From assembly GCF_003545695.1 (NCBI RefSeq), contig NZ_QUZZ01000008.1, forward strand, positions 1 to 64,000: a stretch of DNA of 64,000 bases. The letters run 5' to 3'. The stretch is from Taibaiella helva (lineage in GTDB: Bacteria > Bacteroidota > Bacteroidia > Chitinophagales > Chitinophagaceae). Below, in pieces: positions 32,342 to 40,928 of this stretch; the stretch's first letter is position 1; the number at the start of each line of letters is the position of its first letter. The notes beneath the pieces are model-generated. The model made no database searches. It saw nothing but the letters and a program-made list of their open reading frames with translations, and was not told the DNA's origin. Position numbers and translations under genes: made by a program.

Positions 32342-34165
32342 TCAGAGCTGCTCAGGCAGGCTGTACTTGCGGCCGGTATTCTGCTGCTTCAGCCAGGAGA
32401 CCAGCGGCTGGAAGTAATCCAGCATGGCTTTGCCATTTAGGTCGTCGCCGGTGGAGGCCTTCAGCACTTCGCGCCAGTCTTTGGCCGAGCCGTTTTCCAG
32501 TATGGTCTTCAGGAAGCTGCCGATCTCCTTGTTGCCATAATAATTGGTCGCCTGTGGGGCCTGCTTCAGGATGTTTTTAGCAATATGATTATGCAACTGG
32601 TACAGGATCACATAAGATAACGCATAGTCATAGTACTGTGCAGGATCGTCGTTGATATGTGTCTTGGTGGCAGCATCACAATACGCTTCACCACGTTCGG
32701 CAGGTGGTACAATACCCTGGTATTTTTTGGCCAGCGCCCACCAGCGCTTATTGAACTGGTCGGGAGGAAGGTTATTGCTGTACAGCTCTTTTTCAAAATT
32801 GCTCATGGTACCGGAGCAGAAGAAAATGAACACAACGGTATTCATGGCTTCTTTCAGCAGCGATTGTACACTGTCAGTCTGTACACCGGCATCAATAAGC
32901 CCGCGGCCCACAAGGTAAGGCTTTTGCATGGCCGCCAATCCCATCATGCTGCCAACAGCTTCGTGATAGGCCCTGTTGGCGCCTTCGCGCAGCAGCATCG
33001 GCACTTTGGGATTACTGTAGGACAGGTAATAGTAGATGTGTCCCAGCTCATGGTTGGCAGTCTCGAACCATTCGGCATTCGGCTCCACGCTCATCAGGCT
33101 GCGCACGTCCTTATCGAGGTTCATATGCCAGGCCGAGGCATGGTTGTTCTTTTTTACCGCAGAATCGGCAGGGTAAGGATACAGGCTGGATTTGTCCCAG
33201 AAAGATTGAGGCAGCGCCGGGAAGCCCAGGCTTACATACAATTTTTCTCCTTCTTTCACGATCCATTCGGGCGTTTTCTTGCCCAGCACGCTGTCGAGGT
33301 TAATGCCCTTCACGTTGACGATCGCGCTCCAATCCTGTCCCCAGCGGTTGCTGAGCCAGTGCGCGGGAATATAATCGGGCACTTCTTTTACGCTGTATTT
33401 TCGGGCCAGCTCATAACGCATATAGGTATGCAGCTCGCGGTACAGGGGCCACAGATCGGCCATCAGCTTATCCATGGTCTGCATCATCTCATCGGCGTTC
33501 ATGCCATAATCGGATACCTGGTAGGCAAAGAAATCTTTGTAGCCCAGTGCCTGCACGGTCTTGTTGCGCAGCTCGCGGAGGTTGACCAGGCCGCTTTTCA
33601 GGGTCTTGCCTACTTCTTTGCTGGCATTCCAGGCGGCGAGGCGCTTGTTGAGGTCGGTCGCAGATTTAAGGATATCGTCGATCTCGTTGGTCGAAACTTT
33701 TTTACCCTCCAGCAGGTACTGGTAGCCGTACAGCTTTTGCGTCTGATCGCTTTCTGCTTTAATGCGTTGTTTCACCACATCGGCGATAGTCTGCGGATTA
33801 TTGGCGGCGAAATACAGGATATGCTCCAGCTGCTTTACCTGTATGGGCGTAAGCTGGTCTTTGATCGCCAGGAATTTCTTTGCCTGTTCGATATTGGCCG
33901 CGCTGCCGGTAAATTCGGCTGTAGCTTCATCAGCCTTTTGCTCGGCCAGGGCATTGATGCTGTCGCCGGGTTTGATCTCGATATTGGCCTTCCAGTGAGC
34001 TTCGGAAGCGCTGGTGTACAGGGCCACATATTTTTGCGTATAGCTGTCGATAAAAGCCTGAGCGTCCTTTTGCGCGTCGCTGCTGCCCCCGGCGCTTTTA
34101 TCGCCGCCACAGGCGCCGGCGAGCAGAGCTGCACAGGCGGCAAGGTAGAGGAATGTTTTTTTCAT
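32342..34165 (-). CDS. M2-family (ACE-like) dipeptidyl carboxypeptidase lipoprotein
   Basis: The 607-residue protein starts with a lipoprotein signal (lipobox LLAGAC, Cys19). The zinc motif HELGH is at 372-376 with the downstream glutamate in GANRAYHEAVG (about Glu402), and SLMSVEPNAEWFETANHELGHIYYYLSY is the M2 hallmark. It cuts dipeptides from peptide C-termini in the periplasm or at the surface. It lies on the minus strand behind the CAP protein gene (56-bp gap) and may be cotranscribed. Confidence 0.93.
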   Translation of the reverse strand: MKKTFLYLAACAALLAGACGGDKSAGGSSDAQKDAQAFIDSYTQKYVALYTSASEAHWKANIEIKPGDSINALAEQKADEATAEFTGSAANIEQAKKFLAIKDQLTPIQVKQLEHILYFAANNPQTIADVVKQRIKAESDQTQKLYGYQYLLEGKKVSTNEIDDILKSATDLNKRLAAWNASKEVGKTLKSGLVNLRELRNKTVQALGYKDFFAYQVSDYGMNADEMMQTMDKLMADLWPLYRELHTYMRYELARKYSVKEVPDYIPAHWLSNRWGQDWSAIVNVKGINLDSVLGKKTPEWIVKEGEKLYVSLGFPALPQSFWDKSSLYPYPADSAVKKNNHASAWHMNLDKDVRSLMSVEPNAEWFETANHELGHIYYYLSYSNPKVPMLLREGANRAYHEAVGSMMGLAAMQKPYLVGRGLIDAGVQTDSVQSLLKEAMNTVVFIFFCSGTMSNFEKELYSNNLPPDQFNKRWWALAKKYQGIVPPAERGEAYCDAATKTHINDDPAQYYDYALSYVILYQLHNHIAKNILKQAPQATNYYGNKEIGSFLKTILENGSAKDWREVLKASTGDDLNGKAMLDYFQPLVSWLKQQNTGRKYSLPEQL

Positions 34166-34221
34166 CGGAAAAGCGGATGGTTTACGATCCGCTCACCAAA
34201 TATAATCAAATGCTGCGTGTG

Positions 34222-34674
34222 CTATCGTTTGAGGAAGAGCTGGGTAAAATAAAGCCGTCCGCCTTTGCCTTTGGCCACACCGATGCCGATAAGGTCGTAA
34301 TTGCCCAACATGTTTTTCCGGTGACCTTTGCTTTTAATCCATCCGTCGACCACCTGGCGTGCGTCCATGTCGCCATAGGCCACGTTTTCAGCCGCCGCTG
34401 CCACCCGGCCGATCTGCTTCGATACAGCGCCGACGCGATCGTTAAAGCCTTCATGACCGAAGCCGGTACGGCCCCTGGCCATATCGCGGCTATGCTCTTC
34501 GGCCTGGTCGCTGGCTTCGCTGTTCAGCTTCAGAGGGGGCTTGCCTTTGGACGCCCGAAATTCGTTGGTATAGCGCAAGATGTCGTCGACCAGGGAGCCG
34601 GCGAATACGTGGGGCGCCGCAAACAGGGTTAGGCCAAGGAGCAGGACAAGGGAAAACAATCTACGGGACATCAT
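34222..34674 (-). CDS. CAP (SCP/PR1-like) domain secreted protein
   Basis: The 150-residue protein has a signal peptide (to about residue 25, HVFAGS) followed by a CAP domain: ILRYTNEFRASKGKPPLKLNSEASDQAEEHSRDMA, then GHEGFNDRV, and ENVAYG with VVDGWIKSKGHRKNML. The usual His/Glu pairs of the cavity are present (H in EEHSRD, E in AAENVA, H in KGHRKN). Its job in bacteria is unknown; it sits behind the deacetylase gene by 50 bp. Confidence 0.9.
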   Translation of the reverse strand: MMSRRLFSLVLLLGLTLFAAPHVFAGSLVDDILRYTNEFRASKGKPPLKLNSEASDQAEEHSRDMARGRTGFGHEGFNDRVGAVSKQIGRVAAAAENVAYGDMDARQVVDGWIKSKGHRKNMLGNYDLIGIGVAKGKGGRLYFTQLFLKR

Positions 34675-34724
34675 CTTTTCTTTTCTTCTTAAACAAGGTA
34701 AAAGGGGATAGGTTTAATGGCGGA

Positions 34725-35543
34725 TCAGTATTCGTTTCTGATCTGGCCGGCTTCCGGCAGGCCTGCCTTATTTCTGACGAGGTCGCTATGGGTATCGAAA
34801 GTACAGCCGGCTTTGCTGAAGTAGGCAAAAAGGGCTTCCAGCCTGTCAAGCAGCTTTTTCCCATCGTTCCGTTTGATGAGCGCGGGAAGGGGATAACCGC
34901 TGAGATCGGTGAATTCCCAGGGATGCACGTAGAGCACGATATAGCCGTCTCTGGCCATTATGCGGCGGCACATCATTTTGTACAGGCTTACAGGCGCATT
35001 CTTGAGCATCAGCCAGAATACGGGCAGACGCAGCAGGGGCGTTACGCTGGCGGGAAGTATCCAGAGGTTGTCGCGCGAATAGAGTGTACGGCTGGCCCTC
35101 AGGTGATTATAGCGGCCGGGCAGCCAGGTAGGGTGCAGGGAAGAGTCGTAGCTGTAGCCTGCGGCCGCTACGGCTGCTGCATCGATATCCTGCATCAGGG
35201 GCATGCGCAGGCCGGCGATCTCCTTGCCGGTAATGGCGGACAGCACCTGCCGGGACCGGGCCAGGTCGGCGGTCTCGAAACGATTATGGTAAAAGGTATG
35301 CGAAGCGATCTCATGCCTTTCAGAGAGTCGCCGTACATAATCGGGATAGTGCTGCGCCCAGAAGGCGGTGGTGAATAAGGTGCTTCGCACCTGGTATTTT
35401 TCCATCAGCGCCTCGAGCAGCTGCATGCCCTGGTAGCTGACTTCCAGCTTGGTTTGCAGAGACAATTGCCGGCCGTACTCTTCGGGAATATCGAATTCCT
35501 CCAGGTCGACGCTAAATAATATCTTTCCTGGATTGTTTCCCAT
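34725..35543 (-). CDS. Polysaccharide deacetylase (NodB-type)
   Basis: The 272-residue protein opens with the catalytic/metal region ILFSVDLEEFDIPEEYG, and the NodB metal motif appears as HEIASHTFYHNRFE (H-x(3)-H type, about 80-92). LRMPLMQDIDAAAVAAAGYSYDSS and LYVHPWEFTD are further barrel motifs. It should remove N- or O-acetyl groups from a glycan. It overlaps the glycosyltransferase gene by 32 bp, so the two are translationally linked. Confidence 0.88.
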   Translation of the reverse strand: MGNNPGKILFSVDLEEFDIPEEYGRQLSLQTKLEVSYQGMQLLEALMEKYQVRSTLFTTAFWAQHYPDYVRRLSERHEIASHTFYHNRFETADLARSRQVLSAITGKEIAGLRMPLMQDIDAAAVAAAGYSYDSSLHPTWLPGRYNHLRASRTLYSRDNLWILPASVTPLLRLPVFWLMLKNAPVSLYKMMCRRIMARDGYIVLYVHPWEFTDLSGYPLPALIKRNDGKKLLDRLEALFAYFSKAGCTFDTHSDLVRNKAGLPEAGQIRNEY

Positions 35544-36258
35544 TTTTCTTCTTTAGGAGGATACGGATGAGGTTGCGGAATTCCTGCTGCATGATCTTGC
35601 GGCTGAAGTTGGTCATCTCGGTGCCTGCTACAATATTGACATCGATCTCGCGGATGCGGATATCGGTAATACGCCCGGCCAGCAGGATGAATTCCATATC
35701 GAAAAGGAAACGGTCGGTGGTCGTTTGCAGGAACAGGGTCTTTCCCAGCTGGTTGAAGCCTTTGATGCCGGCCTGGGTATCGCTTACGGGCAGACGCAAG
35801 AGGAAGCGGTTGACAAAGGCCAGACCTTTCGATACGATCTTGCGCTTGAGCGGCAGATGGCTGAAATAGTTGCCGCGGGTACGGCGGCCGGTCACGATAT
35901 CTACGCCTTCCTGCAGGGCCTGGTACATGGTGCTGATAATATCGAGGCCAAAAGGGAAATCGTTGTCGGAATAGATGCAATAGCTGGTTCGGGCTGCGGC
36001 TACGCCGGTGCGGAGGGCATGGCCCTTGCCCCTGTTGTCGGGATAGCAGATGATCTCGACATGAGGGATATGCGCGCGCAGGTAAGCCATCTCGGTCTCG
36101 CTGAAACGCTGGCGGGATCCGTCGTTGACCACGATCACATGGATCAGGTTCCGGTTGCCGCCGAAATGCTCGTCGATAAGCCTGGTGAACTTGCGAACGA
36201 ACTTCTGCTCCCAGCCTTGTTTGGGATTGTAAAAGGGTATAACGAGATCCAGCATCAT
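35512..36258 (-). CDS. Family 2 glycosyltransferase
   Basis: The 248-residue protein has the GT-A start LDLVIPFYNPKQGWEQKF, a nucleotide-sugar segment VIVVNDGSRQRFSE, and the DxD-like YSDNDFPFG (about 102-110). It lacks the C-terminal membrane helices of Dpm1-type enzymes, so it is probably cytosolic or peripherally bound. It starts inside the stop of the GT87 gene (4-bp ATGA overlap). Confidence 0.9.
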   Translation of the reverse strand: MMLDLVIPFYNPKQGWEQKFVRKFTRLIDEHFGGNRNLIHVIVVNDGSRQRFSETEMAYLRAHIPHVEIICYPDNRGKGHALRTGVAAARTSYCIYSDNDFPFGLDIISTMYQALQEGVDIVTGRRTRGNYFSHLPLKRKIVSKGLAFVNRFLLRLPVSDTQAGIKGFNQLGKTLFLQTTTDRFLFDMEFILLAGRITDIRIREIDVNIVAGTEMTNFSRKIMQQEFRNLIRILLKKKNGKQSRKDII

Positions 36259-37397
36259 AGGCTGACAGGTTTAGCAGCGATGCCTTGCTTACGGAGCGAA
36301 CCTGCGGTATAGATGAGGATGTCGGCCATAATGAACAAACTAAGCACGCATTTGAGGTAATAGTGGTAGCGGAAATCGTCGAAGGCCCTGGAGATGTCGG
36401 TAGGGATAAGGGTCGCCACCAGCATAGTGGTCCAGAACAGGATCGACGATATTTTATTAGGCGGCCTGCTGAGATACCAGATGGCACAGCCGGCAATAGC
36501 AATGATATAGGTGGCGGATTCGGAGGCCCGGTTGAATACAATGACCCAGATCAGCAGGAAGGCTACGATATGGCTTTTCTCCTTTTGCCGTTTGAAGAAC
36601 TGCATAACCATAAACACGGCAAGGATGAGTAATGCGCTGACCAGAATGAACTGCTCGGGCAACACTTCATCGAGGTTCTTCAATACGCCGTAGATGGAGT
36701 AGCTTTCCTTGATACCATCGCCGGAGATGACCTGCAGCCAGTCGCTGTAATATTGTATTGCCGTATGCGGAGACACAAAAAGCAGCAGCAGCAGATGGAA
36801 GGCGATCATCCAGAAAATGCCGTAGAATATCATTTTATACCAGTTGCGGTAGTATAGACAAAGCAGGCAGATAATACCCCCATAGCCTTTGATGAGAAAG
36901 CAGAGCACGATGAACATAGATGCCCAGAACAGCTTTTCTTTTTCCATCAGTATCCATACAAGCAACATGAAGGAAAGGACGAAAGGATTGGTTTGCGTAT
37001 GATCCAGGTTGTTGTGCAGGTCGAAGAGCAACAGGAGCAGGAAGGCTTTTACTTTATTTTCGGGCAGGGGTATTTTTTTGAAAATGAAATAGCAGCAGAC
37101 GGAGATCGTACAAAGCCACACGACCAGGCCCACATAGAGGGGCAGCAGGGCAAAGGGCATAAAGAGTACCGGGAATACAGGATTGTAGTAAAAAAAGTCG
37201 AAATACTCCTTGGGGTAGGCCACATACAGAGGCATACCTTTGAGCAGGTGATAGCTGGACGACCGGAAGATGTAAAAGTTGTTGTTCTGATCGATCAGGA
37301 TCAATTGCACACAGGATACCACGGTGATGGCGAGGTATAAAAAGGCAATTGTCCTGCTGTTGAGCAACAGGGACTTAAATTTACTTACAGGGTTCAT
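36255..37397 (-). CDS. DUF2029/GT87-type integral membrane mannosyltransferase-like protein
   Basis: The ATG at 37397 gives MNPVSKFKSLLLNSRTIAFLYLAI with the first membrane helix; a few upstream codons are possible. The protein has about ten membrane helices and the GT87-like segment YHLLKGMPLYVAYPKEYFDFFYYNPVFPVLFMPF in the first periplasmic loop, with an Asp further on in FDLHNNLDHTQTNP. Such enzymes use polyprenyl-phosphate sugars. It heads an operon with the GT2 and deacetylase genes for a surface glycan. Confidence 0.8.
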   Translation of the reverse strand: MNPVSKFKSLLLNSRTIAFLYLAITVVSCVQLILIDQNNNFYIFRSSSYHLLKGMPLYVAYPKEYFDFFYYNPVFPVLFMPFALLPLYVGLVVWLCTISVCCYFIFKKIPLPENKVKAFLLLLLFDLHNNLDHTQTNPFVLSFMLLVWILMEKEKLFWASMFIVLCFLIKGYGGIICLLCLYYRNWYKMIFYGIFWMIAFHLLLLLFVSPHTAIQYYSDWLQVISGDGIKESYSIYGVLKNLDEVLPEQFILVSALLILAVFMVMQFFKRQKEKSHIVAFLLIWVIVFNRASESATYIIAIAGCAIWYLSRPPNKISSILFWTTMLVATLIPTDISRAFDDFRYHYYLKCVLSLFIMADILIYTAGSLRKQGIAAKPVSL

Positions 37398-37599
37398 ATG
37401 CGGTTCAAATGCCAATCGGAACAAGTTCTCCGGCGCTTCAGGTTCAGGGAATTACCGGATTACCTAACCAAAACGGTCCGGGGGCTATAATATTGCCATT
37501 ACCCGTTCCGGCCAGTGTGCAAAGATAACCCGCCCCGGGACATCCGGCGCGGGAAGTGCAGAATATTTTCAAGGCCCGGATCTTATCGCTGCGGTAGTT
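37398..37599. other. Intergenic region
   Basis: Between the start of the GT87 gene and the end of the lipid kinase gene. It should hold the promoter of the GT87 operon; nothing specific is seen. Confidence 0.4.
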
Positions 37600-38478
37600 T
37601 CAATAGATGACAGAGAGTGCGTCCGGCAGCAGCTCGGCGCGCAGCTCATTGACCTTGCCCCGGTATTCGCCGTCGACCTGGAAATGGGCTTTGCGCGTTG
37701 AGCGGATCAGCAGCGAACGGGTCTGGAAGAGCTCCGTCTTGCGCGGGTTGAAGGGCAGCCGGGTAAAGCCCATTTTAAGGATCTCGACCAGGGAGATCCT
37801 GCGCACGATCACTACTTCAAACAGGTCGTCGTTGAGCCGGCCTTCGGGGTTGATGCGGATACCGGTGCCATAGCTGGTGGCATTGGCGATCACGACCATA
37901 ACGGCTTCGCGTTCTACGGTGCGGTTGTTGATGCTGAATACGGCTTTCATGCGGGAATGCCGCCACAGCACTTTCCAGGCGGCCCTGGCATAGCCCAGCA
38001 TGCCGCGCTGAGGCAGGGTGTCGAAGGTTTTGACCACATAGGCATTGAAGCCGATATCGCTGAGGTGGATACACAGTTCGCCGTTGACGCGTACCAGGTG
38101 AATGCGATGGGGCCGGCCCTCCATCACCAGCCGTAACGCTGCCTCCGGTTCCAGTGGGATCTGCAGCTCCTTGGCCATGCCATTGGCCGAACCGGCGGGT
38201 ACAATGCCCAGGGGAATACCGGTCCCGATCAGCATTTCGGCCAGCAGCTTGATGGTGCCGTCGCCACCTACTGCTACAACGCGGTCGGGACGGGTGGTCA
38301 GCAATATTTCTTTTAGCGTATCGCACTCGCCACTGTCGTCTAGCAGGTGGAGTCCTGCAGAAACGGTGGGGTAGTCTTTGAAGAAGTCTTCAATAAGGAT
38401 TTCAAAATTGACGGTATGCTTACCCGAGCCGGGATTGATCACAAACAATAATTTTAATTCGGATGTTATGCTGTTCAT
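37600..38478 (-). CDS. Diacylglycerol/lipid kinase (DgkB/YegS-type)
   Basis: The 292-residue protein shows the DAGK catalytic domain: LLFVINPGSGK (13-ish), VAVGGDGTIKLLAEML with the GGDGT motif, and LGIVPAGSANGMAKEL. These bacterial kinases phosphorylate diacylglycerol or undecaprenol-like lipids using ATP. Its start codon faces that of the App1-type phosphatase gene with only 26 bp between, so both use a very compact divergent region. Confidence 0.9.
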   Translation of the reverse strand: MNSITSELKLLFVINPGSGKHTVNFEILIEDFFKDYPTVSAGLHLLDDSGECDTLKEILLTTRPDRVVAVGGDGTIKLLAEMLIGTGIPLGIVPAGSANGMAKELQIPLEPEAALRLVMEGRPHRIHLVRVNGELCIHLSDIGFNAYVVKTFDTLPQRGMLGYARAAWKVLWRHSRMKAVFSINNRTVEREAVMVVIANATSYGTGIRINPEGRLNDDLFEVVIVRRISLVEILKMGFTRLPFNPRKTELFQTRSLLIRSTRKAHFQVDGEYRGKVNELRAELLPDALSVIY

Positions 38479-38504
38479 CGGATTGCTGAAAATCGGTTGG
38501 ATCT

Positions 38505-39518
38505 ATGAGGCGACACCATTCGGGGCTTAACCTACAACGAAAACCATTTATAAAAGTTTACCAGGGCTACGGGCATACCGGCAGCCTGGTGGTGTACGGA
38601 CACGTTTTCCATAAGGAGCCTTACCGGTTCAGGAGCTTCCGGAACAGCCTCCTGCTGAACCTGGTGCAGCTGCTCCGGCTGTTCTTTGTCAAGCCCGTCC
38701 CTTATGTCCGGCTACGGCTGCAATGTTATGGCCAGGTGCTGGAAGGGCACAGCGAATATGATGGCTTCTTTCGCTTTGAGTGGGCTTCGGCGTATACGCT
38801 GGCGGCAGGCTGGCATCCTTTTACCGTAAGCAGCATCGCTGAAGATGGCACGGCGGATACTCCTGCCGAGGGCCGGCTATGGGTGCCGCATGTCACACAG
38901 TTCGCTTTTATTTCCGATATCGACGATACCATTATGAAATCCTACTCGGCTACGGTGTTCCGGCGGCTATACGAGCTGCTGGCGCGTAATCCCGAGCGCA
39001 GGAAGATCTTCCTGGAAACCGCAAATCACTATAAGCTGCTCTCGCTGGCGCATACCGATGCGGCAATGCCCAATCCGCTCTTTTACGTATCAAGCAGTGA
39101 GTGGAACCTGTACGACTATCTCGGGCGGGTGTTCCGCTACAACAACCTGCCGCCCGGTATCTTTTTGCTGAACCAGATCAAGCGATGGTTCGAGCTGCTG
39201 AAAAGCGGGAAAACAGGTCATTCCGGTAAGCTGATCCGTATCTCGCGTATCCTGCAGGCTTTCCCGCGGCAGCAGTTCGTGCTGCTGGGCGATAATTCGC
39301 AGCAGGACCCTTTCCTGTACAAGGCGATCGCAGAGAAGCATCCGCAGCAGATCCACGCGGTGTATATCCGTAATGTGCGGGCTTCCCGCGCAGAAACTGC
39401 CCGCAACCTGCTCGCCGGCCTGCCGTCGGGCATTCATTCCTGCCTGTTTGTACACAGCTCCGAAGCCATTGATCACGGCAGGGCTATCGGTCTGTTGCCA
39501 GCCCATGGCGAATCCTGA
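38505..39518 (+). CDS. App1-type (DUF2183) lipid phosphatase
   Basis: The 337-residue protein has the App1 catalytic region: a DxDxT/V phosphatase motif in FISDIDDTIMKSYSA (around 135-148), FYVSSSEWNLYDYLGRVF, then LKSGKTGHSGKLIRI and FVLLGDNSQQDPFLYKAIA. In yeast, App1 is a phosphatidate phosphatase. Its gene is divergent from the lipid kinase gene (26 bp), which suggests opposite control of a lipid phosphate pool. Confidence 0.88.
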   Translation: MRRHHSGLNLQRKPFIKVYQGYGHTGSLVVYGHVFHKEPYRFRSFRNSLLLNLVQLLRLFFVKPVPYVRLRLQCYGQVLEGHSEYDGFFRFEWASAYTLAAGWHPFTVSSIAEDGTADTPAEGRLWVPHVTQFAFISDIDDTIMKSYSATVFRRLYELLARNPERRKIFLETANHYKLLSLAHTDAAMPNPLFYVSSSEWNLYDYLGRVFRYNNLPPGIFLLNQIKRWFELLKSGKTGHSGKLIRISRILQAFPRQQFVLLGDNSQQDPFLYKAIAEKHPQQIHAVYIRNVRASRAETARNLLAGLPSGIHSCLFVHSSEAIDHGRAIGLLPAHGES

Positions 39519-39609
39519 GAGCAGAAGTTGGCATTACTTTAGGCTTTGACCCGGGAACAAAAAGATTTTCCTCCTGTTGGTATGCTATAGCCGACAAAAA
39601 CAACGCCAT

Positions 39610-39822
39610 ATGAAAAAGAAGATGCTTATTGCACTGGCTGCTACAGTTATTGGAGGATTCCTGTTCACTTCCTGCAACAAGGATTACGATTGCGTATGCA
39701 AGCTGAACGGTGTGGAAACCTACCGGTACTCCGTGAGGGCCAAGACCAGGAACAGTGCCGAAGACGATTGCAACCAGAAACAATCCTCCCTGGGTACGAC
39801 CTACCAATGTTATATTGAATAG
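39610..39822 (+). CDS. Small lipoprotein of unknown function
   Basis: The ATG at 39610 gives a 70-residue product with a lipoprotein signal and lipobox (VIGGFLFTSC, Cys near 21) and then a short mature part with four more cysteines (DYDCVCKLNG ... EDDCNQKQ ... YQCYIE). No family is recognised. It is followed by its own terminator. Confidence 0.65.
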   Translation: MKKKMLIALAATVIGGFLFTSCNKDYDCVCKLNGVETYRYSVRAKTRNSAEDDCNQKQSSLGTTYQCYIE

Positions 39823-39837
39823 CACAGTATTTATGAA

Positions 39838-39868
39838 ACAAAAGCCATCCGTTAGGGATGGCTTTTGT
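39838..39868 (+). terminator. Rho-independent terminator
   Basis: ACAAAAGCCATCC (39838-39850) pairs with GGATGGCTTTTGT (39856-39868) around a 5-nt loop, with a T-run in the 3' arm, 15 bp behind the small lipoprotein gene. Confidence 0.85.
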
Positions 39869-39982
39869 GATATATTGCCTTTTGGTTTGTAGCCGGAAAG
39901 GATGGATTTACAATTATTAACGGATCATCCCCGTGATTTAGCCCCGAAACCTGTATTTTAGTGGCTCATTTATAAAAATGCT

Positions 39983-40699
39983 ATGAAACAAACAACCAGG
40001 ATCCTGTTTGCCGGAATGCTTTCCCTTACTGTATTTTCCACAGCGCAGGCGCAGGATGTAAAAGAAATCGTAAAAAAGCACAATGAGGCTATAGGCGGCA
40101 CCGCCAACTGGGCCAAGATCACTTCGATGAAAAAAGAAGGCAAGGCCAACATGAATGGTTCAGAAATCGATATGATTATTGCTGTGCTGAAGGGCAAAGG
40201 TCTGCGCCAGGATCTCGTTATTGGTGGCGTGAGCAATTATTTCATCATTACGCCTACAGGCGGATGGTCCTTTATGCCGATCCAGGGCCAGACCAAGCCC
40301 CAGGCTATGCCCCAGGAGCAGTTGAAGGATGCTGCCCAGCACCTCGATTTCCAGGATAAGCTGATGGATGCCGATGCAAAAAAGTATAAGATCGAGCTGG
40401 CCGGTAAAGAGGATATTGATGGCAAGCCTGCCTACAAGCTGAAGGTAACCGATGCCGAGAAAGAGGAGCATTCCTATTATGTCGATGCCACGACCTGGTA
40501 TCTGGTGCGGGCGGTAGAAAAAACGGAAATGATGGGACAGAGCATGGAAGTGGTTTCCAACTTCAGCAACCACACCAAACTGCCGGAGGGTATCGTGCTG
40601 CCGATGAAGGAAGAAGCCGGAATGTCGGGCTCGCTTACCGTGAGCAAGGTGGAGCTCAATACGATCAAGGACGAAAGCTATTTCAAAGTGCCGGAATAA
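39983..40699 (+). CDS. Periplasmic LolA-like beta protein
   Basis: The 238-residue protein has a signal peptide (to SAQA, about 24) and a mature part built of long beta strands with the opening KEIVKKHNEAIGGTANWAKITSMKKEGKANM. This matches outer-membrane-lipoprotein sorting (LolA/LppX)-like proteins of Bacteroidota that end in a C-terminal strand (LPEGIVLPMKEE, SKVELNTIKDESYFKVPE). Specific cargo is unknown. It is flanked by terminators on both sides. Confidence 0.68.
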   Translation: MKQTTRILFAGMLSLTVFSTAQAQDVKEIVKKHNEAIGGTANWAKITSMKKEGKANMNGSEIDMIIAVLKGKGLRQDLVIGGVSNYFIITPTGGWSFMPIQGQTKPQAMPQEQLKDAAQHLDFQDKLMDADAKKYKIELAGKEDIDGKPAYKLKVTDAEKEEHSYYVDATTWYLVRAVEKTEMMGQSMEVVSNFSNHTKLPEGIVLPMKEEAGMSGSLTVSKVELNTIKDESYFKVPE

Positions 40700-40715
40700 A
40701 CGAAGCTTGATGAAA

Positions 40716-40756
40716 AGCAAAAGGCCGCCTGCAATCATTGCGGGCGGCCTTTTGCT
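40716..40756 (+). terminator. Rho-independent terminator
   Basis: AGCAAAAGGCCGCC (40716-40729) pairs with GGCGGCCTTTTGCT (40743-40756), with further pairing inside the loop and TTTT in the 3' arm. It lies 16 bp behind the LolA-like gene. Confidence 0.85.
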
Positions 40757-40884
40757 TCCGGTCGATACCCGGAAATAGGATGTCTTGTATTAAGGCTGTT
40801 TCAATACCGATAATGAGCTATCATTGAATTCAGCATAGACTTCCTTCAGCTCAAGGTCTATTGCCGGTATCTAAAAGGTAGAAA
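40757..40884. other. Gap between two terminators
   Basis: A short AT-balanced stretch without recognisable elements, between the terminator of the plus-strand gene and the palindrome at 40885. Confidence 0.35.
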
Positions 40885-40928
40885 TTAAGCAAGAAGTCAA
40901 GTTTTTAAAAACTTGACTTCTTGCTTAA
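40885..40928. terminator. 44-bp perfect palindrome, terminator of the minus-strand gene
   Basis: Two 22-bp perfect arms meet in TTTTTAAAAA, and the arm starts TTAAGCAAGAAGTCAAG. The stop codon of the gene at 40925-41569 lies inside the right arm. The core word AGAAGTCAAGTTT is shared with the hairpin at 13087-13134 behind the lanthipeptide gene. Confidence 0.8.

Noticed and set aside
32657-34252. Long open frame on the plus strand opposite the M2 peptidase gene
   Set aside because: It lies wholly antisense to a gene with clear HELGH and lipobox features and shows no domain; it is a codon-bias shadow.
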